From positions 1 through 10,401 of the forward strand of contig JAMCTO010000046.1 of assembly GCA_023381095.1 (NCBI GenBank): DNA of 10,401 nt, given 5' to 3'. Each line of letters opens with the position of its first letter. Position 1 is the stretch's first letter. The position numbers and the translations under genes are program-made. Positions 1-6,375 of this stretch are shown here, in pieces. This DNA comes from Bacillota bacterium. Its GTDB lineage: Bacteria; Bacillota; Sulfobacillia; Sulfobacillales; Sulfobacillaceae. A model generated the notes under the pieces. The model searched no databases. It worked only from the letters and a program-made list of their open reading frames with translations, and was not told the DNA's origin.

Positions 1-19
1 TCATGGGGGTTGGCCATGA
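1..19 (+). CDS. Possible 3' end of an upstream gene (partial)
   Basis: One reading frame runs in from the left edge and stops at a TGA at 17-19. That TGA overlaps the ATG at 16 of the next gene (ATGA). Such overlap is typical of translationally coupled genes in an operon and fits the tight packing of the following genes. Only about five codons are visible, so nothing can be said about the product, and a chance stop cannot be excluded. Confidence 0.3.
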
Positions 20-378
20 CCGATCACATTGACTGGGTGGCCATTCAAGAGCGGGTTTCCCGGATTTTGGATCAAGGCATGGCCGTGGCTTGTGAGTGTA
101 TTGCCCGTTATCGCCAGGATGTTGAGCGGGTGGCGCAGACGTTGCTAGCACAGGAAACGATACTCTGGGATGCGATGCAAGATCTTTGGAAGCACATTCC
201 TCAAGGACAGTTGCCATCTTTCCCTGATCCCAATGCCTGGACGTATTATAAGCCGCATACTAGTGCGATTTCTTCTGGCATTATTCATGCCTCTCTTACC
301 GCAGTCAAGAAGAAAGGTCGTATGGAAAAGAGGAAAGGGATGGGCACAGAGAGAATACGTCAAAGGTCGATCGTTTAG
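16..378 (+). CDS. Hypothetical protein, probably frameshifted near its C-terminus
   Basis: The function is not recognised. The intact frame from the ATG at 16 gives 120 residues; a TTG at 10 is an alternative start. The first 90 or so residues look like a soluble, helical, mildly acidic protein with heptad-like stretches. From about codon 96 the frame turns into a Lys/Arg/Met-rich tail. A second frame, open from 264, reads instead as a charged tail containing KVDRLEQFLQFEEEFRE and stops at a TAA at 414-416, overlapping the next start at 409. That arrangement matches the overlapping genes around it, so I infer a one-base loss between about 264 and 310, either a mutation or a sequence error. 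The corrected protein would be about 133 residues. No known domain or catalytic motif is visible. Confidence 0.5.
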   Translation: MTDHIDWVAIQERVSRILDQGMAVACECIARYRQDVERVAQTLLAQETILWDAMQDLWKHIPQGQLPSFPDPNAWTYYKPHTSAISSGIIHASLTAVKKKGRMEKRKGMGTERIRQRSIV

Positions 379-408
379 AACAATTCCTACAATTTGAGGA
401 AGAGTTTC

Positions 409-876
409 GTGAGTAATAGAGTGGGTACTGTCGAATGGGATGTGTTGTCGGTGGACGTAGGTCAGAGTTGGATCGGGCCAGCCCGGACTTTTGTTCGGCC
501 GCGGTTAACGATGACTACGTCCACGCACTATGGGCTGGAGACAGACATTGTGGTATGGGCAGCGAGGCCCGGCATGGTATGGGAGCACCGTCACGATCGA
601 GGTTATGTTGAGACGGTGGTATTTTCGTCGACGGGCCGATTGGCCGCATGGACTCCGATTTATATCGCGGGCCAACGCATTCCAATCGAGAAGCGGCATT
701 TGGTCATCCAAGCGGTTAGTCCTAGCGGGGATGCCGGAGATCGGTTGGAGGTGCGACAGGGTATCGCACCCGTCAAGGATTCCGAAACAATGGGACGCAA
801 CGCCTATGACCTGCCGTTTATCGAATATACCCTGTTGTTTGGCTGGAATGGACTCCAGCCGCTGCCGGCAGAGTAA
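409..876 (+). CDS. Hypothetical protein, 155 residues
   Basis: The product is not recognised. I prefer the GTG at 409 as the start because a purine-rich GAGGAAGAG lies just upstream at 396-404; a TTG at 394 is also in frame but would overlap that site. The protein has no visible signal peptide, membrane segment, cysteine or nucleotide-binding motif. It is rich in Val, Trp, Arg and Gly and in alternating hydrophobic residues, suggesting a beta-rich fold. The start overlaps the probable corrected end of the preceding gene (TAA 414-416), and the next ATG follows six bases after its own stop, so the three genes are probably cotranscribed. The frame is intact, unlike its two neighbours. Confidence 0.6.
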   Translation: MSNRVGTVEWDVLSVDVGQSWIGPARTFVRPRLTMTTSTHYGLETDIVVWAARPGMVWEHRHDRGYVETVVFSSTGRLAAWTPIYIAGQRIPIEKRHLVIQAVSPSGDAGDRLEVRQGIAPVKDSETMGRNAYDLPFIEYTLLFGWNGLQPLPAE

Positions 877-882
877 CGGCTG

Positions 883-1281
883 ATGTCAGGCGAAAACCCA
901 AGGGAGAGAATAGTCTCTCTTAGCGGTCACTGGGCTTTGACGCAGTGCCTGGGGACTGATGTTCCGATGCAGGTTGAAGGCCGCCCTTATGTGGTGTGGG
1001 CCACTTTGACAGGTAATGAGTCGGTGGGCACTGAGCTCAACGAGCTAGGGCGTGCGTATCCGGACGTGGCCCGACTCCAATGGGAAGACGCTGTCGTGTC
1101 TCTTGCCAAAATACGACTGACTAGGTTCCATTGGGCAGAGATTATGCGGGGCAAAGCGAGACGAGGGGGGGGGCAATGCCTCTCCGTTAGACGCAGAAGA
1201 CGCGTCTGTCACCCATGCAGCGGTCAACAACGACTCAGAGGGAGAATCGGAAGCAGACCAGTACCCAGAAAGGTCTTCTGA
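883..1281 (+). CDS. Hypothetical protein, frame broken at a G9 run; probable extension to 1411
   Basis: The function is not recognised. The intact frame gives 132 residues. After a run of nine G at 1165-1173 the composition flips to Arg/Cys-rich (RRRRR, CHPC), which looks out of frame. Dropping one G puts translation into a frame that reads a Ser/Asp/Glu-rich acidic tail from 1172 (for example NNDSEGESEADQ, SSEESEDK) and stops at 1409-1411, giving about 175 residues. The last roughly 30 residues of that frame are hydrophobic and may themselves lie beyond the true end. The first 90 residues include a Trp/Val-rich part and a helical part. The ribosome binding site is weak. The start lies six bases after the preceding stop, suggesting coupling. 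Confidence 0.5.
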   Translation: MSGENPRERIVSLSGHWALTQCLGTDVPMQVEGRPYVVWATLTGNESVGTELNELGRAYPDVARLQWEDAVVSLAKIRLTRFHWAEIMRGKARRGGGQCLSVRRRRRVCHPCSGQQRLRGRIGSRPVPRKVF

Positions 1282-1518
1282 AGAGAGCGAGGACAAGACT
1301 GTCATGCAAGAGGGGGCCTATTGGGGAACTGTCGTAATCTGGTTCTTAAATTTTGTGTCTCTCTATTCCCATAATGTACGATCAAGCTTAGTACGGGTTT
1401 GTAATTTTTGAACTTTAACGTAGGCCATTTAGGACGGAAAAAGAATAACCTTCCAAGGCTATTCTCCAGAGCAATTCCCTGATAATCGAGTAAAAAAGTT
1501 CCTCTGGGTTTTCGCACG

Positions 1519-3423
1519 GTGAGAGGCGATGATGGAACATTGCAGACACCGTGGGCAGACTTTGTTCTAAATCGCTTGCGTTCACGCGTCTCTACGCACG
1601 AAGCCCGAGATATGTTGGAAACAATTGCACACGCTCAACGCGAGGCCGTTTTTCTACCATGGCACACCCCGCTCGTTATTGAAGGCGGACCGGGTACTGG
1701 AAAAACTGAAGTTGGGATTTTGCGATTAGTACGCGCACTGGGTGATCCCGAAGCCACGACTAAGTACCGATCGGTATTATGGTTAGTGCCTTCACAAACT
1801 TTTGAAAGTTATTTTACTCCGATGATCGCTCGGGAATTTGGTGCTACTGCCTTCCATACGATGACGCCTAGTCAGTGGCTACAACAACAAGCAGGCCTAA
1901 AACTGTCCGACTTGCATACTCAAGCCGCCCCAATGCGCCATACCCAGGAATGGATGCAATGGATTGCTGAAGCGATCACCGCATGGCGAAATGCGGAAGC
2001 TTCGCGCTTAGTGCAAAAACTGCCACGGAAACGTGAGGCTAAAGAAAAAGATACACAAAGACGGTGGCAATTAGAAATCCCAGATGATATCCTCATACAA
2101 GCCATCCAAGACGCCGCTCACGAATCGCCAGCACAGTGGAAGCAACGAGTGTTTGATGCACTGAACCGACGTATCCAAGCCGTTATCCAGCAAGAGCCTA
2201 TCACAACAAAACATTCGGCCGCATCGGAACAAAAGGTTAGGCGCACGACGGCTGTCAGTACCATAATCTCTCGTTTAGCTAGCGAATGGACCGTGCAATG
2301 GAATGCTCAAGCACTGTATGAAGGACAATTACAGTTGTGGGATCCCCACGCTGTACTGACACCGGATGATTTACCGGCTTTGGTGTGGCTAACTGCCCAG
2401 GGACCCAGCTCTGTGAAGCCCAAGATTCCTGCCGATGTGGTGATTATTGACGAAGGCGAGTTAATTACTCCAGCGTTAGCGGTCGCGCTCCGAGCCTATT
2501 ATAACGCAGCAGCATGGACAGTCATCGGAGATCGTGATCAGTTATCCGACGTACGACCTGCCAATAGCTCGTGGGCAACACTCTTTGACGACACCACGCC
2601 CCCCACCATCGTAACGTTAGAGACCAACTACCGTTCCACACCAGCGATTATTCGATTGCTGAATGCCTTGCGCAGTCGTTGGCGAGCCGACGCTTCCCCA
2701 TGGAAAGCACTGGACTGGGACGACACTCCCGTCACAGGTTGGCTGCATTCCGACCAGTCATCCCAAGTCCAAGCAGTGGTCGAATGGGCTAGAAATCACC
2801 ATATTGCTAATGAAACCGCACTACTTGTCGCCCCGAACTCCGCTCTAGCGCAAACGTGGGCAGACCAACTGGCTCAAGTTGCAGTACCAATAACAGACCT
2901 TACGCATGGCGATCCGTGGCAGCCCCACACTATCGGCATCAGTGTTCCTGGACACATTCATGGGTTGGAATGTGACCATGTCTGGATAGTAGACGCTGAT
3001 TCGGTAAACTATCCCAAATCATCGGCATCGACAGGCTCCCAAACCGCCATTTTGACGAATACGCCCGAATATCTACCAGCCCGCCGATTATACATGGCCG
3101 CAAGCCGGGCCATGCGTACACTGACCGTCAGTGCCGTCAAAGAGACCAGCGAATGGCTTCACCTGTCGGACTCTGGCATTGCGTGGACTTTGTATTGGCC
3201 TCAATTAGAAGGATGGACATGTCTACCTGAAGCCGCTAGCAAAATCGGCATAGCCGAATCGATCTTGGCCAAATGGGTTTCGTCCAAGGCGTGGCCAAGC
3301 CAAAGACGTGGGGCATGGGTTTTTGTGCCGACTTCCATGGTAGACGCGTATAGCACCACTACGATGGCCACTAAGCAACCCTCTGAATCCGAGTCCATGA
3401 TCGGAGAGACTGATGGAGTATGA
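1519..3423 (+). CDS. HelD/UvrD-like superfamily 1 ATPase with C-terminal helix-turn-helix
   Basis: The protein has 634 residues. Superfamily 1 motifs appear in order: Walker A GGPGTGKT (56-63), motif II DEGE (311-314), motif III GDRDQ (337-341), motif IV NYRS (370-373), motif V GLECD (482-486) and motif VI LYMAASRA (524-531). The segment before Walker A (STHEARDMLETIAHAQRE) and the one after it (VPSQTFESYFTPM) recall HelD, the RNA polymerase recycling ATPase, more than UvrD. HelD usually has a long N-terminal coiled-coil arm; here only about 55 residues precede Walker A. Residues 566-613 (LPEAASKIGIAESILAKWV and following) resemble an excisionase/MerR-type helix-turn-helix, an unusual addition. 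Motif II ends in Glu where superfamily 1 usually has Gln. The GTG start has no convincing ribosome binding site, and a stop lies in frame at 1483. The role is inferred: a DNA-targeted translocase or transcription-related motor. Confidence 0.85.
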   Translation: MRGDDGTLQTPWADFVLNRLRSRVSTHEARDMLETIAHAQREAVFLPWHTPLVIEGGPGTGKTEVGILRLVRALGDPEATTKYRSVLWLVPSQTFESYFTPMIAREFGATAFHTMTPSQWLQQQAGLKLSDLHTQAAPMRHTQEWMQWIAEAITAWRNAEASRLVQKLPRKREAKEKDTQRRWQLEIPDDILIQAIQDAAHESPAQWKQRVFDALNRRIQAVIQQEPITTKHSAASEQKVRRTTAVSTIISRLASEWTVQWNAQALYEGQLQLWDPHAVLTPDDLPALVWLTAQGPSSVKPKIPADVVIIDEGELITPALAVALRAYYNAAAWTVIGDRDQLSDVRPANSSWATLFDDTTPPTIVTLETNYRSTPAIIRLLNALRSRWRADASPWKALDWDDTPVTGWLHSDQSSQVQAVVEWARNHHIANETALLVAPNSALAQTWADQLAQVAVPITDLTHGDPWQPHTIGISVPGHIHGLECDHVWIVDADSVNYPKSSASTGSQTAILTNTPEYLPARRLYMAASRAMRTLTVSAVKETSEWLHLSDSGIAWTLYWPQLEGWTCLPEAASKIGIAESILAKWVSSKAWPSQRRGAWVFVPTSMVDAYSTTTMATKQPSESESMIGETDGV

Positions 3424-3449
3424 CAACGAAGGCCAGGATCGTTGACGAT

Positions 3450-3505
3450 GGGCCCAGTCTAGGGAACCGCAAGGCTTGAGGTTTTGGTTCCTTGGGCGTA
3501 GGCCC
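3450..3505 (+). repeat. Imperfect hairpin downstream of the helicase-like gene
   Basis: AGGGAACC at 3461-3468 pairs with GGTTCCTT at 3486-3493 (seven Watson-Crick pairs and one G-T). An outer GGGCC at 3450-3454 pairs with GGCCC at 3501-3505, across an internal loop of six and seven bases. No T-tract follows the structure, so it is not a standard intrinsic terminator. It may still act as a 3' end structure for the upstream gene. Confidence 0.45.
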
Positions 3506-3581
3506 TCGTAATCTTTGCACACCGCTGACAAATCGGGTGCGGAGCGCTTTCGCCCTAATCGAACAGGCACCGTTGACGGCA

Positions 3582-3606
3582 GACCCCGGAATTGTTTCCT
3601 GGGGTC
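3582..3606 (+). repeat. Strong hairpin, 10-bp stem with one bulge
   Basis: GACCCC and GGAA (3582-3591) pair with TTCC and GGGGTC (3596-3606), with a TTGT loop and a single bulged T at 3600. There is no T-tract after it. The structure lies in the gene-free stretch with other inverted repeats. Its function is unknown. Confidence 0.45.
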
Positions 3607-3746
3607 CGTGGTGCCGTGCGGCGCTGGCTCCATACCTGCGCCGAACACCGATCTTTGGGGAGGACGTCCACGCCCCTCTCCCTGCTTCATTGTCCTGCCG
3701 GACTCCACAGCACATCATGAGGTCATCCGTTAGGCGGATCATGCCC

Positions 3747-3884
3747 TTAAAGATTGAGCCCCAAATACACTGCATCGCGGTCTTCCCGGCGAATCCCGAT
3801 ATATGCCAACGTCGTCCCGGAACTGCTGTGATTCAAGATCTGCTGGATAATGACTAAATCCACGCCTGAGGTGTACGCGTGGTA
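3747..3884 (-). pseudogene. C-terminal remnant of a tyrosine recombinase (phage integrase family)
   Basis: The minus strand from 3884 down to a TAA at 3749-3747 reads YHAYTSGVDL, then IIQQILNHSSSGTTLAYIGI, then a short tail ending YLGLNL. This is the classic end of the catalytic domain: the LGHSS-like box with its histidine (codon 3828-3830) and the nucleophilic tyrosine in AYIGI (3801-3803). The arginine box that should lie just upstream (a TLRKTFGYHAY-like sequence in this family) is degenerate, the frame has no start codon and runs back only to a stop near 3986, and the rest of an integrase of about 300 residues is missing. It is therefore inactive. It marks the region as once mobile and may be the integrase of a lost plasmid, phage or integrative element. 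Confidence 0.75.
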
Positions 3885-4257
3885 TCGGGGTTCCTGTAGC
3901 AACCGCCCCGACAACCGGAATAAGCTTGAACCCGTTGCCCCACAACGAATCCCAGGAATGGCTATAGAAACTCAGGGATGCGGAATCGGCGATCACCTGC
4001 CGCCAGTTGGGGTCTTTAGATAACGTCAACAACCTATCTATAACCGCACTTCTGGTCGATAGACGACTTATTCCGATTTTTGGTTCCAATGATACAGAAA
4101 CCCCATTATCCCGCGCGACGGAATGCGACAGTCCATTTGCAGGACCAAACTACTAAGGATCCACGGTGTTGATACAAAAATTCTCCTATTCACGGCGAAT
4201 TCTTGAATCAGGCAATAAATGCCCTGGGATGGTTTTGTTGAGTTCCTGTCGATGGTG
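3885..4257. other. Gene-free region between recombinase remnant and cytochrome gene
   Basis: No coding region can be supported here. A minus-strand frame of 116 codons (4089-3739) overlaps the recombinase remnant out of frame and has no family resemblance. A further minus frame (4274-4068) begins inside the cytochrome gene. No clear terminator for the convergent cytochrome gene and no tRNA were seen. The sequence is probably decayed mobile-element DNA. Confidence 0.35.
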
Positions 4258-4716
4258 CTACTTGCTTTCCGCAATGTGCCAAACGTACGCAGTCACATCC
4301 CGGGATTGTTGATGGCTCAAGGAACCCGGTGCGTTCGCAGGCATCTGTTCCAGAATGAAGGTACGGAGACTGATTTCTGTCTGGAAGCTGCTGGCGACCC
4401 CACTGGGCGCTTCCAACCGTGGGGCGGTTTGGGTTCCAACACCGTTGACTCCGTGGCAAACGGCACACTTGCGACTAAAAAGAGTTTGACCTCGGGCAAT
4501 GGCTTTGGTGTCCACGGCGATTTTGGTGGCGCTGGTAACTTTCTTGTTTTTAGCGTGGTTAGGCTGCTTGGACAGTAAGGGATTTTTGGTATTGTTGACG
4601 GTAACGACTTGGCTAGGCGATTTATGGTGTGTGGGTTGTCTCGCCATGCCACCGCACCCTGCAATCCAAAGGGCGGACCCTACAAGTCCCCCGGCCAGTT
4701 TAATGCTATTGGTCAT
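4258..4716 (-). CDS. Lipoprotein cytochrome c, class I type
   Basis: This is a small membrane-anchored electron carrier of 152 residues. The ATG at 4716 is chosen because GGGAGGA lies seven bases upstream (4724-4730) and it places a signal sequence at the N-terminus; the upstream ATG at 4758 would bury that signal. The lipobox WIAGC predicts lipidation at Cys21. A Lys/Thr/Asn-rich linker (about 22-70) is followed by a heme-binding CAVCH (84-88) and a likely axial Met125 in EQMPANAPGSLS. The protein should sit on the outer face of the cytoplasmic membrane and pass electrons in a respiratory chain; the partner is not shown. The heme domain closely resembles that of the cytochrome at 9222-9578, so the two are paralogues. 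It is transcribed away from the membrane-protein gene at 4909. Confidence 0.9.
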   Translation of the reverse strand: MTNSIKLAGGLVGSALWIAGCGGMARQPTHHKSPSQVVTVNNTKNPLLSKQPNHAKNKKVTSATKIAVDTKAIARGQTLFSRKCAVCHGVNGVGTQTAPRLEAPSGVASSFQTEISLRTFILEQMPANAPGSLSHQQSRDVTAYVWHIAESK

Positions 4717-4758
4717 GAGAATTTCCTCCCTGGCTTTAACCATGTTGGGTTTTATCAT

Positions 4759-4908
4759 GCCCTGGTCCGACGTGGCTATACCGATGCGATATCGATGTAT
4801 AGTTTTTTCCGATATCAGTCATATTGAAGATGACATAAATCCTTCCTTGGCGAGAGTCTGACCCGCAATGGGATTATAGGTGCCAACTAAATTCTTTTAA
4901 GGAGTTGA
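4759..4908. promoter_or_regulatory. Divergent intergenic region with candidate promoter and palindromes
   Basis: This 150-bp stretch separates two divergent genes, so it should hold both promoters. On the minus strand a TATACA (complement of 4796-4801) and a TATAAT (complement of 4873-4878) are possible -10 elements, each without a good -35. The 8-bp palindrome CGATATCG lies at 4787-4794, and a second GATATC at 4811-4816 may be part of an operator. All of these are weak, pattern-based guesses. Confidence 0.3.
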
Positions 4909-5301
4909 ATGGTGGTGAACTGGAGAGGAGCGATTACCCGAACTATTGTGTCCTTTCTTGCCATTTGGGCTTTGAAAGACTCACTTCGTGTCGTTCCTCC
5001 AGTTACTTACGGGGGAATGGCGATTGTTGCGGTCTTGATTGGCGTCATTGGCTATTTGGGTGATGAGGTGTTCGGTGGGTACTTGTCAGCGTATGGAAGA
5101 GGACTGATTGGCTTTGTCGCGGCAGGCGGTGTCTGTAGTGTCTATTTCTCATTTTTCTATGCGCCTAATATGCCCGTCTACCATTACGGGTATCTGTGGA
5201 GCGGTGCAATCGCGGTGGCGGTAGGCCTAGTTGTAGGAATTGCTGACGGTGTTTTGGCCTTTTATATTGATCCCCGGCAGCGGGTACGAGACAAGGATTG
5301 A
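4909..5301 (+). CDS. Four-helix membrane protein, possibly DUF2512/YndM-like
   Basis: This 130-residue protein has about four hydrophobic segments, roughly residues 9-22, 32-52, 62-84 and 94-120, followed by a charged tail (DPRQRVRDKD). AAGGAG at 4899-4904 precedes the start. The spacing is short for ATG 4909 (four bases) and more usual for the in-frame GTG codons at 4912 or 4915, so the true N-terminus may be one or two residues shorter. The size, helix layout and an IGYLGDE segment recall the small DUF2512 membrane proteins of Bacillus, but the likeness is faint. No catalytic residues are evident. The gene stands alone between a divergent cytochrome gene and a separately promoted crotonase gene. 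Confidence 0.75.
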   Translation: MVVNWRGAITRTIVSFLAIWALKDSLRVVPPVTYGGMAIVAVLIGVIGYLGDEVFGGYLSAYGRGLIGFVAAGGVCSVYFSFFYAPNMPVYHYGYLWSGAIAVAVGLVVGIADGVLAFYIDPRQRVRDKD

Positions 5302-5378
5302 AGGCAATTTGCTTCGGTGGAAATTGATAGTATCCGCTTATGGTGCCGTTAATAGGGGCGTCCGCATAAAATCCGCGG

Positions 5379-5384
5379 TATAAT
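5379..5384 (+). promoter_or_regulatory. Candidate -10 element for the crotonase-family gene
   Basis: A perfect TATAAT lies 34 bases before the ATG at 5419. No good -35 hexamer is found at the right spacing (5355-5361 is GC-rich), and no extended TG precedes it, so the promoter may be weak or depend on an activator. Confidence 0.45.
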
Positions 5385-5418
5385 CATCCATATAAACATT
5401 TTCAGCGGAGGGTCATCA

Positions 5419-6081
5419 ATGCGGATTGCTTGCGTCCAGCACCCTTACTGCACAGAAGTGATATTAAACTACCCCCAGGGGCGTAATGCACTAGATACGG
5501 ATGGGTGGCATGCCTTGGCGGAGACAGTGCGCGGGGTTGATAGGACGTTGCCGTTGATGTTCCGGGGGGAAGGAGACCATTTTTGTGCAGGGTTCGATCT
5601 CAAACAATGGAAAACCCTAGATGTGAACCAACGGAGGGACGCCTTACAGGTCATGGAGACGGCGCTAAATCAGGTTCTCGACCATCCGCATTTGACTATA
5701 TCCCGGTTGACTGGAGCGGTGTGGGGCGGTGGGCTGGCGCTGGCTCTCGTCACTGACTGGCGTCAGGCTAGATTGCCGATGACCATCGGACTACCCATGA
5801 TCCGAATGGGGGTGACACCCCCGAACTCGGTGCAAAAGACACTGCGGTTATTGCTAGGGACACGGAAAACAAAATGGCTATTGTGGCGGGGACATCCTAT
5901 CGATGGCAAGGAACTCCGCCAAACAGATTTGGTCGATGATTGGGTACCCGATGGGCCTTGGGGATCCATAGAGTCTGATGCTGCCGATTTAGTGACCAAT
6001 CAAAGCTTTTTTAAGACAGTGCGAGCCGGACGCCCCGAGAAATTTTTGCACGACCACTATCGAGTAGAGAGCGAATCATAG
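5419..6081 (+). CDS. Short crotonase (enoyl-CoA hydratase/isomerase) family protein without catalytic glutamates
   Basis: The protein has 220 residues, shorter than the usual 255-260. GGAGGG at 5407-5412 supports the ATG at 5419. Crotonase features are clear: the NALD segment (23-26), the first oxyanion-hole segment CAGFDL (56-61) and the second, GAVWGGGLALA (99-109). By eye the two hydratase glutamates are missing. The one in the GGGCELA-type motif aligns with Ala107, and the one in the PEV/PEI motif aligns with Met127. Ordinary hydratase chemistry is therefore unlikely, and another acyl-CoA reaction or a non-catalytic role is possible. The C-terminal region is also shortened. No fatty-acid or CoA genes lie beside it. 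Family confidence is high; substrate is unknown. Confidence 0.85.
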   Translation: MRIACVQHPYCTEVILNYPQGRNALDTDGWHALAETVRGVDRTLPLMFRGEGDHFCAGFDLKQWKTLDVNQRRDALQVMETALNQVLDHPHLTISRLTGAVWGGGLALALVTDWRQARLPMTIGLPMIRMGVTPPNSVQKTLRLLLGTRKTKWLLWRGHPIDGKELRQTDLVDDWVPDGPWGSIESDAADLVTNQSFFKTVRAGRPEKFLHDHYRVESES

Positions 6082-6375
6082 CAGAAATTCTACTGTTCAC
6101 CTCCCGTTTTAGACAATTGAGGGAAAAATGTACTGGAACGCGGTTTGGTTTCGTAAAATAGAGCAAACGATTCCCAGAAAATTAGCTCTATTGGGTGATG
6201 CCAAATAGTGCGTTGTCCCTGATAATTGTGAGAAAATTTCATGAAGTAATTCTTGGCAAACGGTTTACTCCCATAGCAAATTCCAGCACATGGTGAAGTG
6301 AGGGGAATATAGGCGTCCCCCTATGAAGTGATCTATTTGCCAAGATTGTGAAATGAGGATCAAAGTTGAGAAAGG
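6082..6375 (+). promoter_or_regulatory. Leader and probable control region of the prk-rpe-cbbX unit
   Basis: This AT-richer, 294-bp gap holds no gene. It contains an 8-bp inverted repeat (AATAGAGC 6157-6164 / GCTCTATT 6185-6192, 20-base loop) and a 10-bp perfect inverted repeat listed separately. A GGGGA/TCCCC and an overlapping ATAGG/CCTAT pair (about 6302-6325) could form alternative hairpins. No strong -35/-10 pair was found; TTGGCA at 6254-6258 and neighbours give no good partner. An activator-dependent promoter, as is common for cbb operons, would fit, but that is inference. Confidence 0.45.
6251..6345. repeat. 10-bp perfect inverted repeat upstream of prk
   Basis: TCTTGGCAAA at 6251-6260 is exactly complementary to TTTGCCAAGA at 6336-6345, with 75 bases between the arms. 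Each arm contains a near-palindromic TTG-N-CAA core, so the arms could be two operator half-sites or two full operators for a looping regulator. They could also close a large leader-RNA domain. CAAATAG at 6202-6208 also pairs with CTATTTG at 6333-6339. Confidence 0.5.

Larger units (their letters stand above)
3424..3746. other. Gene-free, hairpin-rich intergenic region
   Basis: No open frame here has both a plausible ribosome binding site and recognisable protein character; long frames on both strands shadow each other in GC-rich sequence. The stretch contains strong inverted repeats, listed separately at 3450-3505 and 3582-3606, plus a shorter one around 3611-3624 (GTGCCG-TG-CGGCGC). No tRNA T-loop signature or other familiar RNA was recognised. 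It sits between the helicase-like gene and a recombinase remnant, so it may be debris of a mobile element or may encode an undescribed structured RNA. Confidence 0.4.

Noticed and set aside
1302..1517. 71-codon minus-strand frame in the AT-rich gap before the helicase
   Set aside because: GTG start without a binding site; overlaps the probable extended end of the preceding gene.
3223..3775. Two long minus-strand frames (3223-3708 and 3371-3775)
   Set aside because: They run antisense into the helicase-like gene, have Arg/Pro-rich low-information composition and no binding sites.
3492..3857. 121-codon plus-strand frame in the gene-free region
   Set aside because: No ribosome binding site, no family likeness, and its 3' part is antisense to the clearly recognisable recombinase remnant.
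3739..4089. 116-codon minus-strand frame
   Set aside because: The recombinase signal over 3747-3884 is in a different frame; this one shows no family features.
4219..4861. Several frames opposite the cytochrome c gene
   Set aside because: Shadows of a gene with a clear signal peptide, heme motif and ribosome binding site on the minus strand.
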